Source: JACPRL01 sp035573715
GTDB taxonomy: Bacteria; Acidobacteriota; Terriglobia; Acidiferrales; 2-02-FULL-67-57
Direction: 5' to 3'
Assembly (NCBI GenBank): GCA_035573715.1
Contig: DATLZZ010000002.1
Location: forward strand, 124,001-188,000
Length of the DNA stretch: 64,000 nucleotides
The translations under genes and the position numbers were made by a program. Within the stretch, counting starts at the first letter, position 1, and each line of letters begins with the position of its first letter. The notes under the pieces are model-generated. The model ran no database searches. It was not told the origin of the DNA and was given only the letters and a program-made list of their open reading frames with translations. Below, piece by piece: positions 18,745-27,229 of this stretch.

Positions 18745-19587
18745 CTAGTCTGTCAGCAAATACTTCTCGATCGCCGCCGCCACGCCGTCCTCATCGTTTG
18801 AGCCGGTGACCGCCCAGCCGTTCCCCTTCAACTCCTCGCTCGCGTTGGCCATCACCACCGGCAGGCCGGCATATTCCAGCATCTCGCGGTCGTTCCAGTT
18901 GTCACCGATGGCCATCACTTGCGCGCGAGTCAGGCCGCGGCGCTCGGTCCACCAGCGCAGCGCCGCGCCTTTGTTGCAACCGCGCTCGAGCACGTCCATC
19001 AGCGAGAGGTCCCGCTGCGGATATTCCGCCAGCGCAATGCTGACCTCCGCCGCCACCGCCGCCTGCCGCAGCCTCGTGTTGACCTCGCGGATTCTTTCCA
19101 CCGCGCCGGCGAAAAGCACCTGGATGGGATCGTCGGTGAGCGCCGCCTCCAGCGGCACCACCTGCTCGAGGAACTTCTCGTTGCGCTTGAAGTAACCTTC
19201 CACCGGCTCGTGCGCGGGGTCGAGGCTCTCCACCACAATCGCGCCTCTGCCCTCGCGGTCGAACAGCAGCAGCGCGTGCTGGCGGCCTTCGCCCACCGCT
19301 TTCAAAACCTCCCGCGCCTTCGACGCCGGCAGCAGTTGCCGGTGCCGCGTCGCACCGTCCACGTCTTTCACCACCGCTCCGTTGCTCGAAAGCAGAGCGT
19401 AGGGACAGCCGAGCTGGGCTGAGATTGGCCCCGCAAAAGCCGCGCGCCGCCCGGTGACGATCACAATCTCGACTCCCCGCTCATGCGCCGCCGCTACCGC
19501 CCGGCGGTTGGCGTCGGAGATTTGTGATTGGGTGTCGAGTAGCGTCCCGTCGAGGTCGATGGCCAGCAGTCGGATTCGCGTCATCAT
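18745..19587 (-). CDS. Cof-type HAD-superfamily hydrolase
   Basis: This 280-aa phosphatase has HAD motif I LLAIDLDGTLLD near the N-terminus, motif II (VTGRR), a C2B cap domain and motif IV GDNWNDREMLEYAG near residue 235. Cof/YidA-type proteins dephosphorylate small sugar or cofactor phosphates; the substrate cannot be read from sequence. The open frame extends far upstream; ATG 19587 (or 19584) is preceded by GCGGGGTG and begins the conserved domain. Confidence 0.88.
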   Translation of the reverse strand: MMTRIRLLAIDLDGTLLDTQSQISDANRRAVAAAHERGVEIVIVTGRRAAFAGPISAQLGCPYALLSSNGAVVKDVDGATRHRQLLPASKAREVLKAVGEGRQHALLLFDREGRGAIVVESLDPAHEPVEGYFKRNEKFLEQVVPLEAALTDDPIQVLFAGAVERIREVNTRLRQAAVAAEVSIALAEYPQRDLSLMDVLERGCNKGAALRWWTERRGLTRAQVMAIGDNWNDREMLEYAGLPVVMANASEELKGNGWAVTGSNDEDGVAAAIEKYLLTD

Positions 19588-19650
19588 CACCCCGCATTCT
19601 ACTCGAACCTGCCCTGTCGGAGCGGAGCCTGCTCGCGGCAGGCGAGCGGA

Positions 19651-19672
19651 GACCCTGAGCCTGGTCGAAGGG
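19651..19672. repeat. Dispersed intergenic element ACCCTGAGC...GTCGAAGGG
   Basis: This stretch of GACCCTGAGCCTGGTCGAAGG type lies in the divergent gap between the HAD gene and thrC, next to a second self-complementary piece (GCCTGCTCGCGGCAGGC). Such sequences recur between genes of many high-GC environmental genomes; function unknown. Confidence 0.4.
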
Positions 19673-19752
19673 AGCCTGTTCCCGACGCAGTCGGAAGCCG
19701 GCGAGGACTTTGCTGTTTCCTCCGTTGCGCACGCAGGGGCCGTCAGCCGGAT

Positions 19753-20955
19753 ATGGTAGATTCGTCCTTCATGACCGCGCTGCGCTCCGCCTTCACGCAC
19801 CTGCGCTGCTCGCGGTGTCGCGCCGTCCATCCGGGCGACCAGCTCCAGAACCTCTGCGCCTGCGGCTCGCCGCTGCTGGCCCAGTACGATTTGGCCGTCG
19901 CCTCGCTCACCCTCAAGCCCGACCGGCTGGCCGGACGCCGCACCGACCTGTGGCGCTACACCGAAGTCCTGCCCGGCACGCCGGAAGAAATCCTCACCCT
20001 CGGCGAAGGCGGCACGCCGCTGGTGCGGCTGCACCGCTTGGAGGAGGAGGAGCGCTGCCCGCAGCTTTACCTGAAGGACGAGGCCTTCAATCCTACCGGC
20101 TCGTTCAAAGCCCGCGGTCTGGCGGTCGCAGTCGCGCGCGCCAAGTCGTTGGGGGCGCGCAAGCTCGCCCTGCCGACCGCCGGCAACGCCGGCGGCGCGC
20201 TAGCCGCCTACGCCGCCCGCGCCGGCCTCGAGGCCTTCGTGCTGATGCCGAAGGACGCGCCGGCGGCCAACCAGCTCGAGTGCCGCGCCCACGGCGCCGG
20301 GCTGATTCTGGTGGACGGGCTCATCAGCGACTGCGCGCGGCTGCTGGCCGAACGCAGGGAGCGCGAAGGCTGGTTTGATCTCTCCACGCTCAAAGAGCCG
20401 TACCGCGTCGAAGGCAAGAAGACGCTCGGCTACGAGCTTTTCGAGCAGCTCGGCGGGCGGCTGCCCGCGGCCATTCTCTATCCCACCGGAGGCGGCGTTG
20501 GCCTGATCGGAATGTGGAAGGCGTTTGACGAAATGGAAACGCTGGGCTGGATCGGCTCCGAGCGCCCGAAGATGATTGTAGTGCAGGCGAGCGGCTGCGC
20601 GCCCCTTGTGAGAGCGTTTGAAGCAAAGCAAGCCGCCTCGGAACTCTGGCCCCATGCGCAGACCATCGCCGCCGGCCTGCGGGTACCCAAGGCGCTGGGC
20701 GACTTCATCGTTCTCGACGCCGTCTATCGCAGCCACGGCGCCGCCGTCGCTGTCACCGACGAGGAAATCCTCGCCGCCGTGGGTCGCCTGGCGCGCCGCG
20801 AAGGCATCCTCGCCTGCCCCGAGGGCGCCGCCACCCTCGCCGCGCTGCCGCACCTGTTCGATCGCGGGGTGCTGAAGCGTGACGACTCCATCGTGCTCTT
20901 CAATACCGGCAGCGGGCTCAAGTATCTCGACGTCCTCGAACAAGCCATGAAATAG
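19753..20955 (+). CDS. thrC: Threonine synthase
   Basis: This PLP enzyme converts O-phosphohomoserine to threonine. The protein of 400 aa begins with a zinc-ribbon-like CSRC ... CACG and carries the PLP lysine in FNPTGSFKARG, the phosphate-binding stretch PTAGNAGGALAAYAARAG, and the late GSGLKYLD. The domain order matches the zinc-ribbon class of ThrC. ATG 19771 (MTALRSAF) is an equally good start; neither has a clear ribosome binding site, and TATGGT just upstream may be a -10 box giving a very short leader. Confidence 0.88.
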   Translation: MVDSSFMTALRSAFTHLRCSRCRAVHPGDQLQNLCACGSPLLAQYDLAVASLTLKPDRLAGRRTDLWRYTEVLPGTPEEILTLGEGGTPLVRLHRLEEEERCPQLYLKDEAFNPTGSFKARGLAVAVARAKSLGARKLALPTAGNAGGALAAYAARAGLEAFVLMPKDAPAANQLECRAHGAGLILVDGLISDCARLLAERREREGWFDLSTLKEPYRVEGKKTLGYELFEQLGGRLPAAILYPTGGGVGLIGMWKAFDEMETLGWIGSERPKMIVVQASGCAPLVRAFEAKQAASELWPHAQTIAAGLRVPKALGDFIVLDAVYRSHGAAVAVTDEEILAAVGRLARREGILACPEGAATLAALPHLFDRGVLKRDDSIVLFNTGSGLKYLDVLEQAMK

Positions 20956-20956
20956 T

Positions 20957-20992
20957 CTCACCGCAGAGGCGCAGAGAGGGCACAGAGAAGGG
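20957..20992. repeat. Dispersed intergenic repeat, CACCGCAGAGGCGCAGAGA type (copy 1)
   Basis: CTCACCGCAGAGGCGCAGAG continues as AGGGCACAGAGAAGGG up to the next ATG, supplying its ribosome binding site (GAGAAGGG). A related inverted copy lies at 38649-38691. Confidence 0.5.
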
Positions 20993-22189
20993 ATGACCGA
21001 GCGGCTCTACTACCGCGACTGCTTCCTGCGGGAATTCGACGCTCGCGTGGTGCGGGTCCAGCCCGCCGACGCCGGCCGCGCCCGCGTCTGGCTCGACCAG
21101 ACCGCCTTCTATCCCACCTCCGGCGGCCAGCCCAACGACCTCGGTACGCTCGAGGGCGTTCCCGTCGAAGACGTCTTCGACGAGGGTGGGGAAGTCGTCC
21201 ACCTGTTGCAGCGCGCGCCGGGCACCGAGCGCGTCCACGGCGTCATCGACTGGCCGCGCCGCTTCGACCACATGCAGCAGCACACCGACCAGCACGTTCT
21301 CTCGGCGGCTTTTGAGCGCCTCTTCAACGTTCCGACCGTTTCGTTCCATCTCGGCCGCGACCTCTGCACCATTGACCTCGCCACCCGTTCGCTCGGCCGC
21401 CGCCAGGCGGAGGGGGCGGAAGACCTCGCCAACCAGGTCCTCTTTGAAGACCGTCCCGTCCAGATCCGGTTTCCGACGGAAGCCGAGCTGGCCCAGGCCG
21501 GCCTGCGCCGCCCGCCGGAGGAGACGGGCGAAGTTCGAGTCATCGAAATCGAAGACTTCGACCGCTGCCCCTGCGGCGGCACACACGTCGCCCGCACCGG
21601 GCAAATCGGCCTGATTCTCTGTCGCGGCGTGGAGAAAGTGAAACAAGGTGTGCGGGTCGAATTCGTCTGCGGCGGCCGAGCCCTGCGCGCGGCCCGCAGC
21701 GACTTCGCCCGCTTGAGTGAGGCCGCCCGGCTGCTCACCACCGGCGCCCGCGAGCTGCCCGACATCATTCGAAAACAATTCGACGAGCGCCGCGCCGCCG
21801 AACGCCAACGGCAACAACTCTTCGAGCAACTCGCTGCGTACGAGGCCCGCGCCCTCCTCGCCGAAGCTGAAACGCTGGGAGACCGGCGTCTCGTCGTTAG
21901 GTTGCTCCCCGACGCCGACTCTTCGTATCTCCGCCTTCTTGCCGCTCGCCTCGTCAAAGAGCCCGGCGTCCAGGTTCTGCTCGCCAACCGCGCCCAACCC
22001 GCCGCGCTCGTCTTCGCTCAGACTCCCGGCCTCCCTGCCGACATGAACACGCTCCTCCGCGAGGTCTTGCAGCAGCACGGCGGCAAAGGCGGCGGCTCTC
22101 GCGACTTCGCCCAGGGCGCCCTCCCCGACTCCGCCCATGCAGAACCGGCGCTCTCTACCGCAGCTCATTGCTTGCGCAATTTGGGCTGA
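20993..22189 (+). CDS. AlaX-type trans-editing protein with DHHA1 domain
   Basis: This 398-aa free-standing relative of the alanyl-tRNA synthetase editing half hydrolyses mischarged tRNA-Ala (Ser or Gly). The domain order is a beta-barrel N-terminus (FYPTSGGQPND), the HxxxH zinc motif HTDQH near residue 98, the second zinc motif CPCGGTH near 195, a helical linker and a C-terminal DHHA1 domain (long AlaX class). A tRNA-Ala gene follows 50 bp downstream, a fitting though possibly accidental neighbour. Confidence 0.85.
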   Translation: MTERLYYRDCFLREFDARVVRVQPADAGRARVWLDQTAFYPTSGGQPNDLGTLEGVPVEDVFDEGGEVVHLLQRAPGTERVHGVIDWPRRFDHMQQHTDQHVLSAAFERLFNVPTVSFHLGRDLCTIDLATRSLGRRQAEGAEDLANQVLFEDRPVQIRFPTEAELAQAGLRRPPEETGEVRVIEIEDFDRCPCGGTHVARTGQIGLILCRGVEKVKQGVRVEFVCGGRALRAARSDFARLSEAARLLTTGARELPDIIRKQFDERRAAERQRQQLFEQLAAYEARALLAEAETLGDRRLVVRLLPDADSSYLRLLAARLVKEPGVQVLLANRAQPAALVFAQTPGLPADMNTLLREVLQQHGGKGGGSRDFAQGALPDSAHAEPALSTAAHCLRNLG

Positions 22190-22217
22190 GGCGCCCCAGA
22201 CGGAAGAAAATCGCTTG

Positions 22218-22226
22218 TGCTAAAAT
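22218..22226 (+). promoter_or_regulatory. Extended -10 promoter of tRNA-Ala
   Basis: TGC-TAAAAT ends 12 bp before the first base of the tRNA, the right distance for a short 5' leader. No clear -35 box. Confidence 0.55.
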
Positions 22227-22238
22227 TGAGCCTCGAGT

Positions 22239-22314
22239 GGGCGGCTAGCTCAATTGGGAGAGCGCCGCGTTCGCAACGCGGAGGTTGCCGGTTCGATCCC
22301 GGTGCCGTCCACCA
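22239..22314 (+). tRNA. tRNA-Ala (anticodon CGC)
   Basis: The 76-nt cloverleaf can be folded by eye. The acceptor stem GGGCGGC pairs with GCCGTCC (one G-T wobble). The anticodon stem CCGCG/CGCGG encloses loop TTCGCAA with anticodon CGC at 22272-22274. The T arm is GCCGG-TTCGATC-CCGGT. Discriminator A and an encoded CCA end at 22314. A T-run follows. It reads the GCG alanine codon, abundant in this high-GC genome. Confidence 0.96.
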
Positions 22315-22465
22315 ACTTTTTCAGTCCTTTCCGCCCCCGGGAGTATCTGAGAAGGTCCTCTCGCTTGGGTTGATTGTGCCCCCGATTGTGCACAGCGTCT
22401 GGGACGCACATCGTCCTATCCGTTGCTCCAACGCAAGTATGTGAGATATAACCTCATGGAAACCC

Positions 22466-22957
22466 ATGGAAAAGAGGGTTGGCAAACAACCAAGTAGAAA
22501 AGTCTCACGAAAGTTGCAAGCAGAAGTGTTTCGCCGTGACCATTGGCTTTGCCGCTGGTGTAGAAAGCCCGTGATCTTCGCGCCAGCCATGAAGTATCTC
22601 AAACTGGAACTCAACAACGCTGGATTCAATAACCTCGCCTACTGGCGTTTCGTCTACGACCGTCGAGGTGCGCCGCTACTGGACGAATTAGCTGCGGTGA
22701 TCGACCATGTACAAGCCTTCTCGGCAGGCGGAGGTGGTGAGGCCGAGAACTTGGTCACCGCCTGCAACAGATGCAACATCCGGAAGAACAACGCTGACGC
22801 AGCCGAGTGGGAACGTACACACCCATTCAAACCGATCAAGGCTAAGTTCGGGGAGCCAGTCAATTGGGATGGATTTTCGAGTCTGTTTGTGTTTTTGGCC
22901 AGGCGTCACCCTGCTAGCCTTACACGAACAGAAAGAGAGTGGCTGAAGGTCTTATAA
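22466..22957 (+). CDS. HNH endonuclease family protein
   Basis: This 163-aa protein carries an HNH motif: the first histidine lies in AVIDHVQAFSAGG, the Asn in EAENLVTACNRCN, and zinc-binding CxxC pairs occur in CRWC and CNRC. The base composition is visibly richer in A and T than the surrounding genes. With a tRNA gene 150 bp upstream, acquisition by transfer is likely, but no integrase or direct repeat of the tRNA 3' end was found. Could be a solitary nuclease of defence or mobile origin. Confidence 0.8.
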   Translation: MEKRVGKQPSRKVSRKLQAEVFRRDHWLCRWCRKPVIFAPAMKYLKLELNNAGFNNLAYWRFVYDRRGAPLLDELAAVIDHVQAFSAGGGGEAENLVTACNRCNIRKNNADAAEWERTHPFKPIKAKFGEPVNWDGFSSLFVFLARRHPASLTRTEREWLKVL

Positions 22958-22986
22958 CTCCGCCTTGGTGGACATAAGGAGGAAAT

Positions 22987-23511
22987 GTGCCGATTACTTC
23001 CTTCAGTAGCTTCAACGACGGCCTCGACCCAGCTCGGAGAAGCCGCGAACACTTCATTGCCAACACCAACCTGGAAGATGATCGCCTCTGGGTCCCTTAC
23101 GCCAGCGGCGTCTGGTTCCAGCCCTGCTATTTCAATCTCACCTCGGGAGGATTCAGCGGACTTGTGAAAGGCCTCCCCGGCTCCCGGGTGGGAACCCACT
23201 ACCACATCGGTACCGTTGAGGGCTACACGATGCGCGGTCACTGGCGGTATCTGGAGCATGACTGGGTGGCCAAGCCCGGAACCTACATCTATGAGCCCGC
23301 CGGCGAGGCGCACACGCTGGTTGTCACCGAGGATTCGCCCGAGCCGATGGTCACGCTGTTCGTGGTGGATGGCGGCCTGATCCATCTGGACAAGGCAGAG
23401 GGCGGCAGCTTTGCCGCTTACGAGGATGGATTCACGCTTCTCGAGCTTTGCCGGAAGTACTACCGGGACGCTGGCCTGGATGCGCGCCAGCTAGACCTGC
23501 TGGTTCGTTAG
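22987..23511 (+). CDS. Cupin protein, 2,4'-dihydroxyacetophenone dioxygenase-like
   Basis: This 174-aa single-domain cupin has metal ligands in GTHYHIG near residue 78 and a later His in PAGEAHTLV. The pattern GHWRYLEHDW followed by PGTYIYEPAGE is characteristic of the family that includes bacterial 2,4'-dihydroxyacetophenone dioxygenase; the true substrate is unknown. The start is GTG with a textbook AAGGAGG 5 nt upstream, so the overlapping ATG at 22985 in another frame is rejected. It converges on the protease gene at 23513. Confidence 0.72.
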   Translation: MPITSFSSFNDGLDPARRSREHFIANTNLEDDRLWVPYASGVWFQPCYFNLTSGGFSGLVKGLPGSRVGTHYHIGTVEGYTMRGHWRYLEHDWVAKPGTYIYEPAGEAHTLVVTEDSPEPMVTLFVVDGGLIHLDKAEGGSFAAYEDGFTLLELCRKYYRDAGLDARQLDLLVR

Positions 23512-23512
23512 C

Positions 23513-25129
23513 CTACCGCGGCTGCGGCTGGCGACTCTCGGCCTTGTTCGCAATCGTCCGCCGCGCGTTTTCGCGCAGCGCCTTGGCTTCCGGCAGGAGC
23601 ACGACGGCGCGCTGCACCTGCGGGTCGGCGAGCACGGCAATGCGCGCGCCCTCGTCGCGCCCGAACACCGACGTGAAGGTTTCCTTCTTGATCTTCAATT
23701 GAATCCAAGCCAGGTTGTCCTGGAGGTCGGGCTCGGTGTAGCGCACGTTCTTTTCGTCGAGGAACTTGCGGAATTCCGCCAGCACGTTGGCGTCAACCTC
23801 GAAATCGCGCTTGACGTCGCCGTGGCGGGCGAGATAGCGCTTGGCGAAATCGCCCACGCCGGGGTCGTAGGGGTAGAAAATGCCCCTGCGGATGAGCTCC
23901 TGTTGAAAGGCATTCAGCTCGGGGCTTGGCATCTCGACGTCCGGCGTGATGCCGCCGCCGCCGTAGACCGTGCGCCCGCCGTCGGTGGAAAAAACCTCGG
24001 CGTTGTTGTTGCCGTTCTTCGTCCCGTAGTAGTAGTTGTAGAGCGAGACGCTGTTGTAGTCGCGCTGGATGAGCCGGCCGCTGGGGGTGTAGTAGCGCGC
24101 GGTGGTGAGCGCCAGGCCGGTGTTGTCGCTGAGCGGCACCACCGTCTGCACCAGCCCCTTGCCGAAGCTGGTTTCGCCCACGATCAGCCCGCGGTCGTGG
24201 TCCTGAATCGCCCCGGCGACAATCTCCGCCGCGCTGGCGGTGAAGCGGTTGATGAGAATCACCAGCGGGAAGTCGCGCCCCTGGCTGCCACGCGTGGCGT
24301 AGTAGTTCCGCGGCCGCTGGTTGCGCCCCTTGTGCGAGACCACCAGCTGGTTTTTGTCGAGAAACATGTCGGCCACGGCCACGCCCTCGGTGAGCAGGCC
24401 GCCCGGGTTCTCGCGCAGATCGAGGATCAATCCCTCCAGCTTGTCGCCGCCGAGTTGCTCGACCGCGTTGGCAATCTCTTCGTGTGTGGTTTCGTTGAAG
24501 CCGACCAGCCGCACGTAGCCCACGCCCGGCTTGAGCTCGAAGAAGTACTCCACGCTCAGCCGCGGAATCTCATCGCGCGTGATGGTGAACTTGAGTGGCT
24601 CTTCCTGCCCCTCGCGCAGCACTTCCACGCGCACCACCGTCCCCTTGGGGCCCTTCAGTAGGTCGGCGACTTCGGAAGTGCTCAGCCCCTGGGTGGAGAC
24701 GCCGTCGACGCGGTAGATGACGTCGCCCGGCCGCAGCCCGGCCTTGAATGCCGGGGAGCCCACAAACGGCGCCACCACAATGGTCTGGTCGCCTCTCGGG
24801 GCCACCTGCATTCCCACGCCGTAGTAGTGCCCGCTCTGGTCTTCGCGCAGCAGCCGGAAGGCGCGCGCATTGAAGAAGGACGAGTGCGGGTCCAGCGTGC
24901 GCAGCATCCCGGGGATGGCGCCGTCGTAGATGGCGCGGTCGGGATCGACCGGGTCGGCGTAGTTCTCTTCCACCAGGGCATAGACGCGGGTGAACTTGCG
25001 GACGGAAATATCCGCGGCCGACTCGCCGGCCGCGGTGGCTTCGACCCGGGGTCCGTACAGGCCGCCCAGAATCGCGGAGAGAATGAGAACCGCGACCGCC
25101 AGCCACGCACCCCGTTGACCTCTGCCCAT
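23513..25129 (-). CDS. ctpA: Carboxyl-terminal processing protease, S41 family (CtpA-like)
   Basis: This 538-aa periplasmic serine protease has an N-terminal membrane anchor (AWLAVAVLILSAILGGLYG), a PDZ domain from about residue 105 (YYGVGMQVAP ... GLRPGDVIYRVDG) and the S41 core with catalytic Ser299 in RFTASAAEI and Lys324 in TSFGKGLVQT. A proline-poor C-terminal helical tail follows. Such proteases trim or degrade periplasmic proteins. I chose ATG 25129, behind GAGGAGG; an upstream GTG would add 15 residues before the membrane segment. Confidence 0.92.
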   Translation of the reverse strand: MGRGQRGAWLAVAVLILSAILGGLYGPRVEATAAGESAADISVRKFTRVYALVEENYADPVDPDRAIYDGAIPGMLRTLDPHSSFFNARAFRLLREDQSGHYYGVGMQVAPRGDQTIVVAPFVGSPAFKAGLRPGDVIYRVDGVSTQGLSTSEVADLLKGPKGTVVRVEVLREGQEEPLKFTITRDEIPRLSVEYFFELKPGVGYVRLVGFNETTHEEIANAVEQLGGDKLEGLILDLRENPGGLLTEGVAVADMFLDKNQLVVSHKGRNQRPRNYYATRGSQGRDFPLVILINRFTASAAEIVAGAIQDHDRGLIVGETSFGKGLVQTVVPLSDNTGLALTTARYYTPSGRLIQRDYNSVSLYNYYYGTKNGNNNAEVFSTDGGRTVYGGGGITPDVEMPSPELNAFQQELIRRGIFYPYDPGVGDFAKRYLARHGDVKRDFEVDANVLAEFRKFLDEKNVRYTEPDLQDNLAWIQLKIKKETFTSVFGRDEGARIAVLADPQVQRAVVLLPEAKALRENARRTIANKAESRQPQPR

Positions 25130-25185
25130 TTGCCTTATCCGAGCCTCCTCAGCCGTTAGACGCCCGACAGTCAACTTCGGATGTC

Positions 25186-25214
25186 AGTATAGCACACGCT
25201 TTTTGAGGCTCCAA
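25186..25214 (-). promoter_or_regulatory. Promoter of the CtpA-like protease gene
   Basis: Read on the minus strand: TTGGAG (25209-25214), a 17-nt spacer and TATACT (25186-25191) preceded by TGC, an extended -10. It lies 57 bp from the start codon. Confidence 0.55.
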
Positions 25215-25225
25215 CCGGCTCTCGC

Positions 25226-25255
25226 TTGACACCCCTCCCGCGCGGCCCCTAAGAT
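25226..25255 (+). promoter_or_regulatory. Promoter of the tat operon
   Basis: TTGACA at 25226-25231, an 18-nt spacer and TAAGAT at 25250-25255, with GAGGTG and ATG 25274 following. It is back-to-back with the protease promoter. Confidence 0.6.
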
Positions 25256-25273
25256 TCAATCGAGGTGCTCTGA

Positions 25274-25522
25274 ATGGGGCCGCTGGGCTTCACCGAAATC
25301 TTTGTCATCTTCATTCTGGCGCTGCTGCTGTTCGGGCCCAAGAAACTCCCCGAACTGGGCCGGCTGATCGGTCGTGGTCTGGCCGAGTTCCGCCGCGCCT
25401 CCACCGACCTGCGGGCGACGATTGAAGATGAAGTGCGCGACCTCGAGCGCGCCGCTGACCTCGACAACCGCTCCATCGCTCCGCGCCCGCCGACCGACCC
25501 TTCCACTCCGCGGTCGTCCTGA
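25274..25522 (+). CDS. tatA: Sec-independent translocase subunit TatA/TatB
   Basis: This 82-aa protein has one N-terminal membrane helix (FTEIFVIFILALLLF), the hinge FGPKKLPELG and an amphipathic helix (RLIGRGLAEFRRAST), then a Pro-rich tail. This is the TatA/B/E fold; which of the three it is cannot be decided, but it is the only one before tatC here. It forms the pore or receptor with TatC for folded, twin-arginine cargo. The gene is 7 nt from tatC. Confidence 0.9.
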   Translation: MGPLGFTEIFVIFILALLLFGPKKLPELGRLIGRGLAEFRRASTDLRATIEDEVRDLERAADLDNRSIAPRPPTDPSTPRSS

Positions 25523-25529
25523 GCCGCCC

Positions 25530-26333
25530 ATGCCCGCCGGCACCGACCCGGTCGTCGCCCCGGAAGAAAACGAGCCCGCGGCCATGGGCTTCTTCGAGCA
25601 CCTGGCCGAGCTCCGCCAACGGCTCATCAATTGCCTGATCGCCATCGGCCTCTGCCTAATCGTCGGGCTCTACTTCTGGGAGGAAATCTACGCCTTCATC
25701 CATGCGCCCATGCAGGCCGCGTTCAAGGCCGCTGGCCTTGAGCACGAGAAGCTCATCTTCACCGGGCCGCTGGTGCCGGTGAAGTTTGCTCTTCAGGTCG
25801 GGCTGTACTCGGGAATCTTTCTGGCCGCGCCGGTGATTTTCTGGCAGCTCTGGCTGTTTGTTGCTCCCGGGCTCTATCGCCACGAGCGCCGCTTCGTCCT
25901 GCCTTTCGTCATCTCTTCTTCCGGCTTGTTTATGCTGGGCGCCTACTTCGCCCACCGTGTCGTTCTTCCGCTGACGCTCAACTTTCTGCTCACCTTCGGT
26001 CAGGAGCTGTTCCAGCCGCTCATCAGCGTCAACGAGTACTTCAGCCTCTGGCTGACGATGGTGCTGTGGATGGGCGTCATCTTCGAGCTGCCGGTGCTCA
26101 TCTTCCTGCTCTCCTGGATCGGCCTGGTTACGCCGGCGTTCCTCTGGCAGTACTTCCGCCACGCGCTGATTGTCATCACGGTCGCCGCCGCCGCGGTTAC
26201 TCCCACCACGGACGCCTTCACCATGCTCGTGTTTGCTGTGCCGATGGTGCTGCTCTACATCGTCGGCATCGGTGTCTCCTGGGTCGTGCAACTCCGCCGC
26301 GCCCGCCAGGCCGCCGAGGGAGCCCGCGCCTGA
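25530..26333 (+). CDS. tatC: Sec-independent translocase subunit TatC
   Basis: This 267-aa integral membrane protein has six hydrophobic segments and the TatC signature HLAELRQRL near residue 24, ending with FAVPMVLLYIVGIGVSWVV. It binds twin-arginine signal peptides. The open frame extends upstream through tatA, but ATG 25530 gives the normal N-terminus. The TGA overlaps the ATG of the next gene (TGATG). Confidence 0.93.
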   Translation: MPAGTDPVVAPEENEPAAMGFFEHLAELRQRLINCLIAIGLCLIVGLYFWEEIYAFIHAPMQAAFKAAGLEHEKLIFTGPLVPVKFALQVGLYSGIFLAAPVIFWQLWLFVAPGLYRHERRFVLPFVISSSGLFMLGAYFAHRVVLPLTLNFLLTFGQELFQPLISVNEYFSLWLTMVLWMGVIFELPVLIFLLSWIGLVTPAFLWQYFRHALIVITVAAAAVTPTTDAFTMLVFAVPMVLLYIVGIGVSWVVQLRRARQAAEGARA

Positions 26334-27226
26334 TGCGCCGCTTCCTCTTTAGCCTGGTCTTGCTCGCGCTGGTCCTCGCGTCCTGCTTTGCAACCGGCAA
26401 AGACAGCGCCACCCGAATCAGCGGGCAGAAAGCGATGGCGCACGTGCGGGCACTGGTCGGCTTGGGCGAGCGTCGCCCGGGCTCGGAAGGCCATCGCAAG
26501 GCACAGGCCTACATCCTGGCCGAGCTGCGGAAGCTGGACCTCGAAGTCGAAGAGGTCAACTTCGACGCCGAGACCCCCCGCGGCCGCCTGGCGATGAAAA
26601 ACATCATCGCCAAGATTCCCGGGCGCGCGCCGGATATCCTCGTCGTCGGCGGGCACTACGACACGCTGTGGAGGGATGGTTTTGTGGGCGCGAACGACGG
26701 TGGCTCGTCCACCGCGCTGCTGCTCGAGTTGGCGCGCGTGCTGCGCAGCCGGATGCCGCTCCAGAAAACCGTCTGGGTCGTATTCTTCGACGGCGAGGAA
26801 GCGGTGGAGGCTTGGAGCGAGCGCGACGGCGTCTACGGCAGCCGCTGGCAGGCGGCGCTGTGGCGACAGCAGGGGACACTGCGGCGCGTGCGCGCCGTCA
26901 TTATCGTCGACATGATCGGCGACCGCGAGCTCAACCTGCGCCGCGAGCAGAACTCCACTGCCTGGCTCACCGACCTCGTCTGGCAGGCCGCGCGCGACAA
27001 AGGCTACGCCGCTTACTTCCTGAACGAGCAAACAGCAGTCTACGACGACCACTCGGCCTTCCTCGCACTCGGGGTGCCCGCCGTCGACCTGATTGACTTC
27101 GACTACGGTCCCAACAACCGCTACTGGCACACCACTGAGGACACCGTGGACAAAGTCAGCGGCCGCAGCATGGTCATTGTCGGTGAGGTCGTTCTGGAGA
27201 CTCTGAATCGCCTGATGCGCCGCTAG
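26333..27226 (+). CDS. M28-family lipoprotein, glutaminyl-peptide cyclotransferase-like
   Basis: This 297-aa protein has a lipoprotein signal with lipobox LASC (Cys about residue 18) and an M28-type zinc domain: GHYDTLW near 106, GANDGGSSTALLLELARVL, VFFDGEEAVEAWSERDGVYG and a final His in YWHTTED. The FFDGEEA...W...D..YGSR pattern is closer to glutaminyl cyclase, which makes N-terminal pyroglutamate, than to plain aminopeptidases. It overlaps tatC by one base, so it is co-translated with the Tat machinery. Confidence 0.78.
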   Translation: MRRFLFSLVLLALVLASCFATGKDSATRISGQKAMAHVRALVGLGERRPGSEGHRKAQAYILAELRKLDLEVEEVNFDAETPRGRLAMKNIIAKIPGRAPDILVVGGHYDTLWRDGFVGANDGGSSTALLLELARVLRSRMPLQKTVWVVFFDGEEAVEAWSERDGVYGSRWQAALWRQQGTLRRVRAVIIVDMIGDRELNLRREQNSTAWLTDLVWQAARDKGYAAYFLNEQTAVYDDHSAFLALGVPAVDLIDFDYGPNNRYWHTTEDTVDKVSGRSMVIVGEVVLETLNRLMRR

Positions 27227-27229
27227 GTC

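Noticed and set aside
22315..22465. Integrase remnant between tRNA-Ala and the HNH gene
   Set aside because: No frame shows integrase motifs, and no copy of the tRNA 3' end was found downstream.
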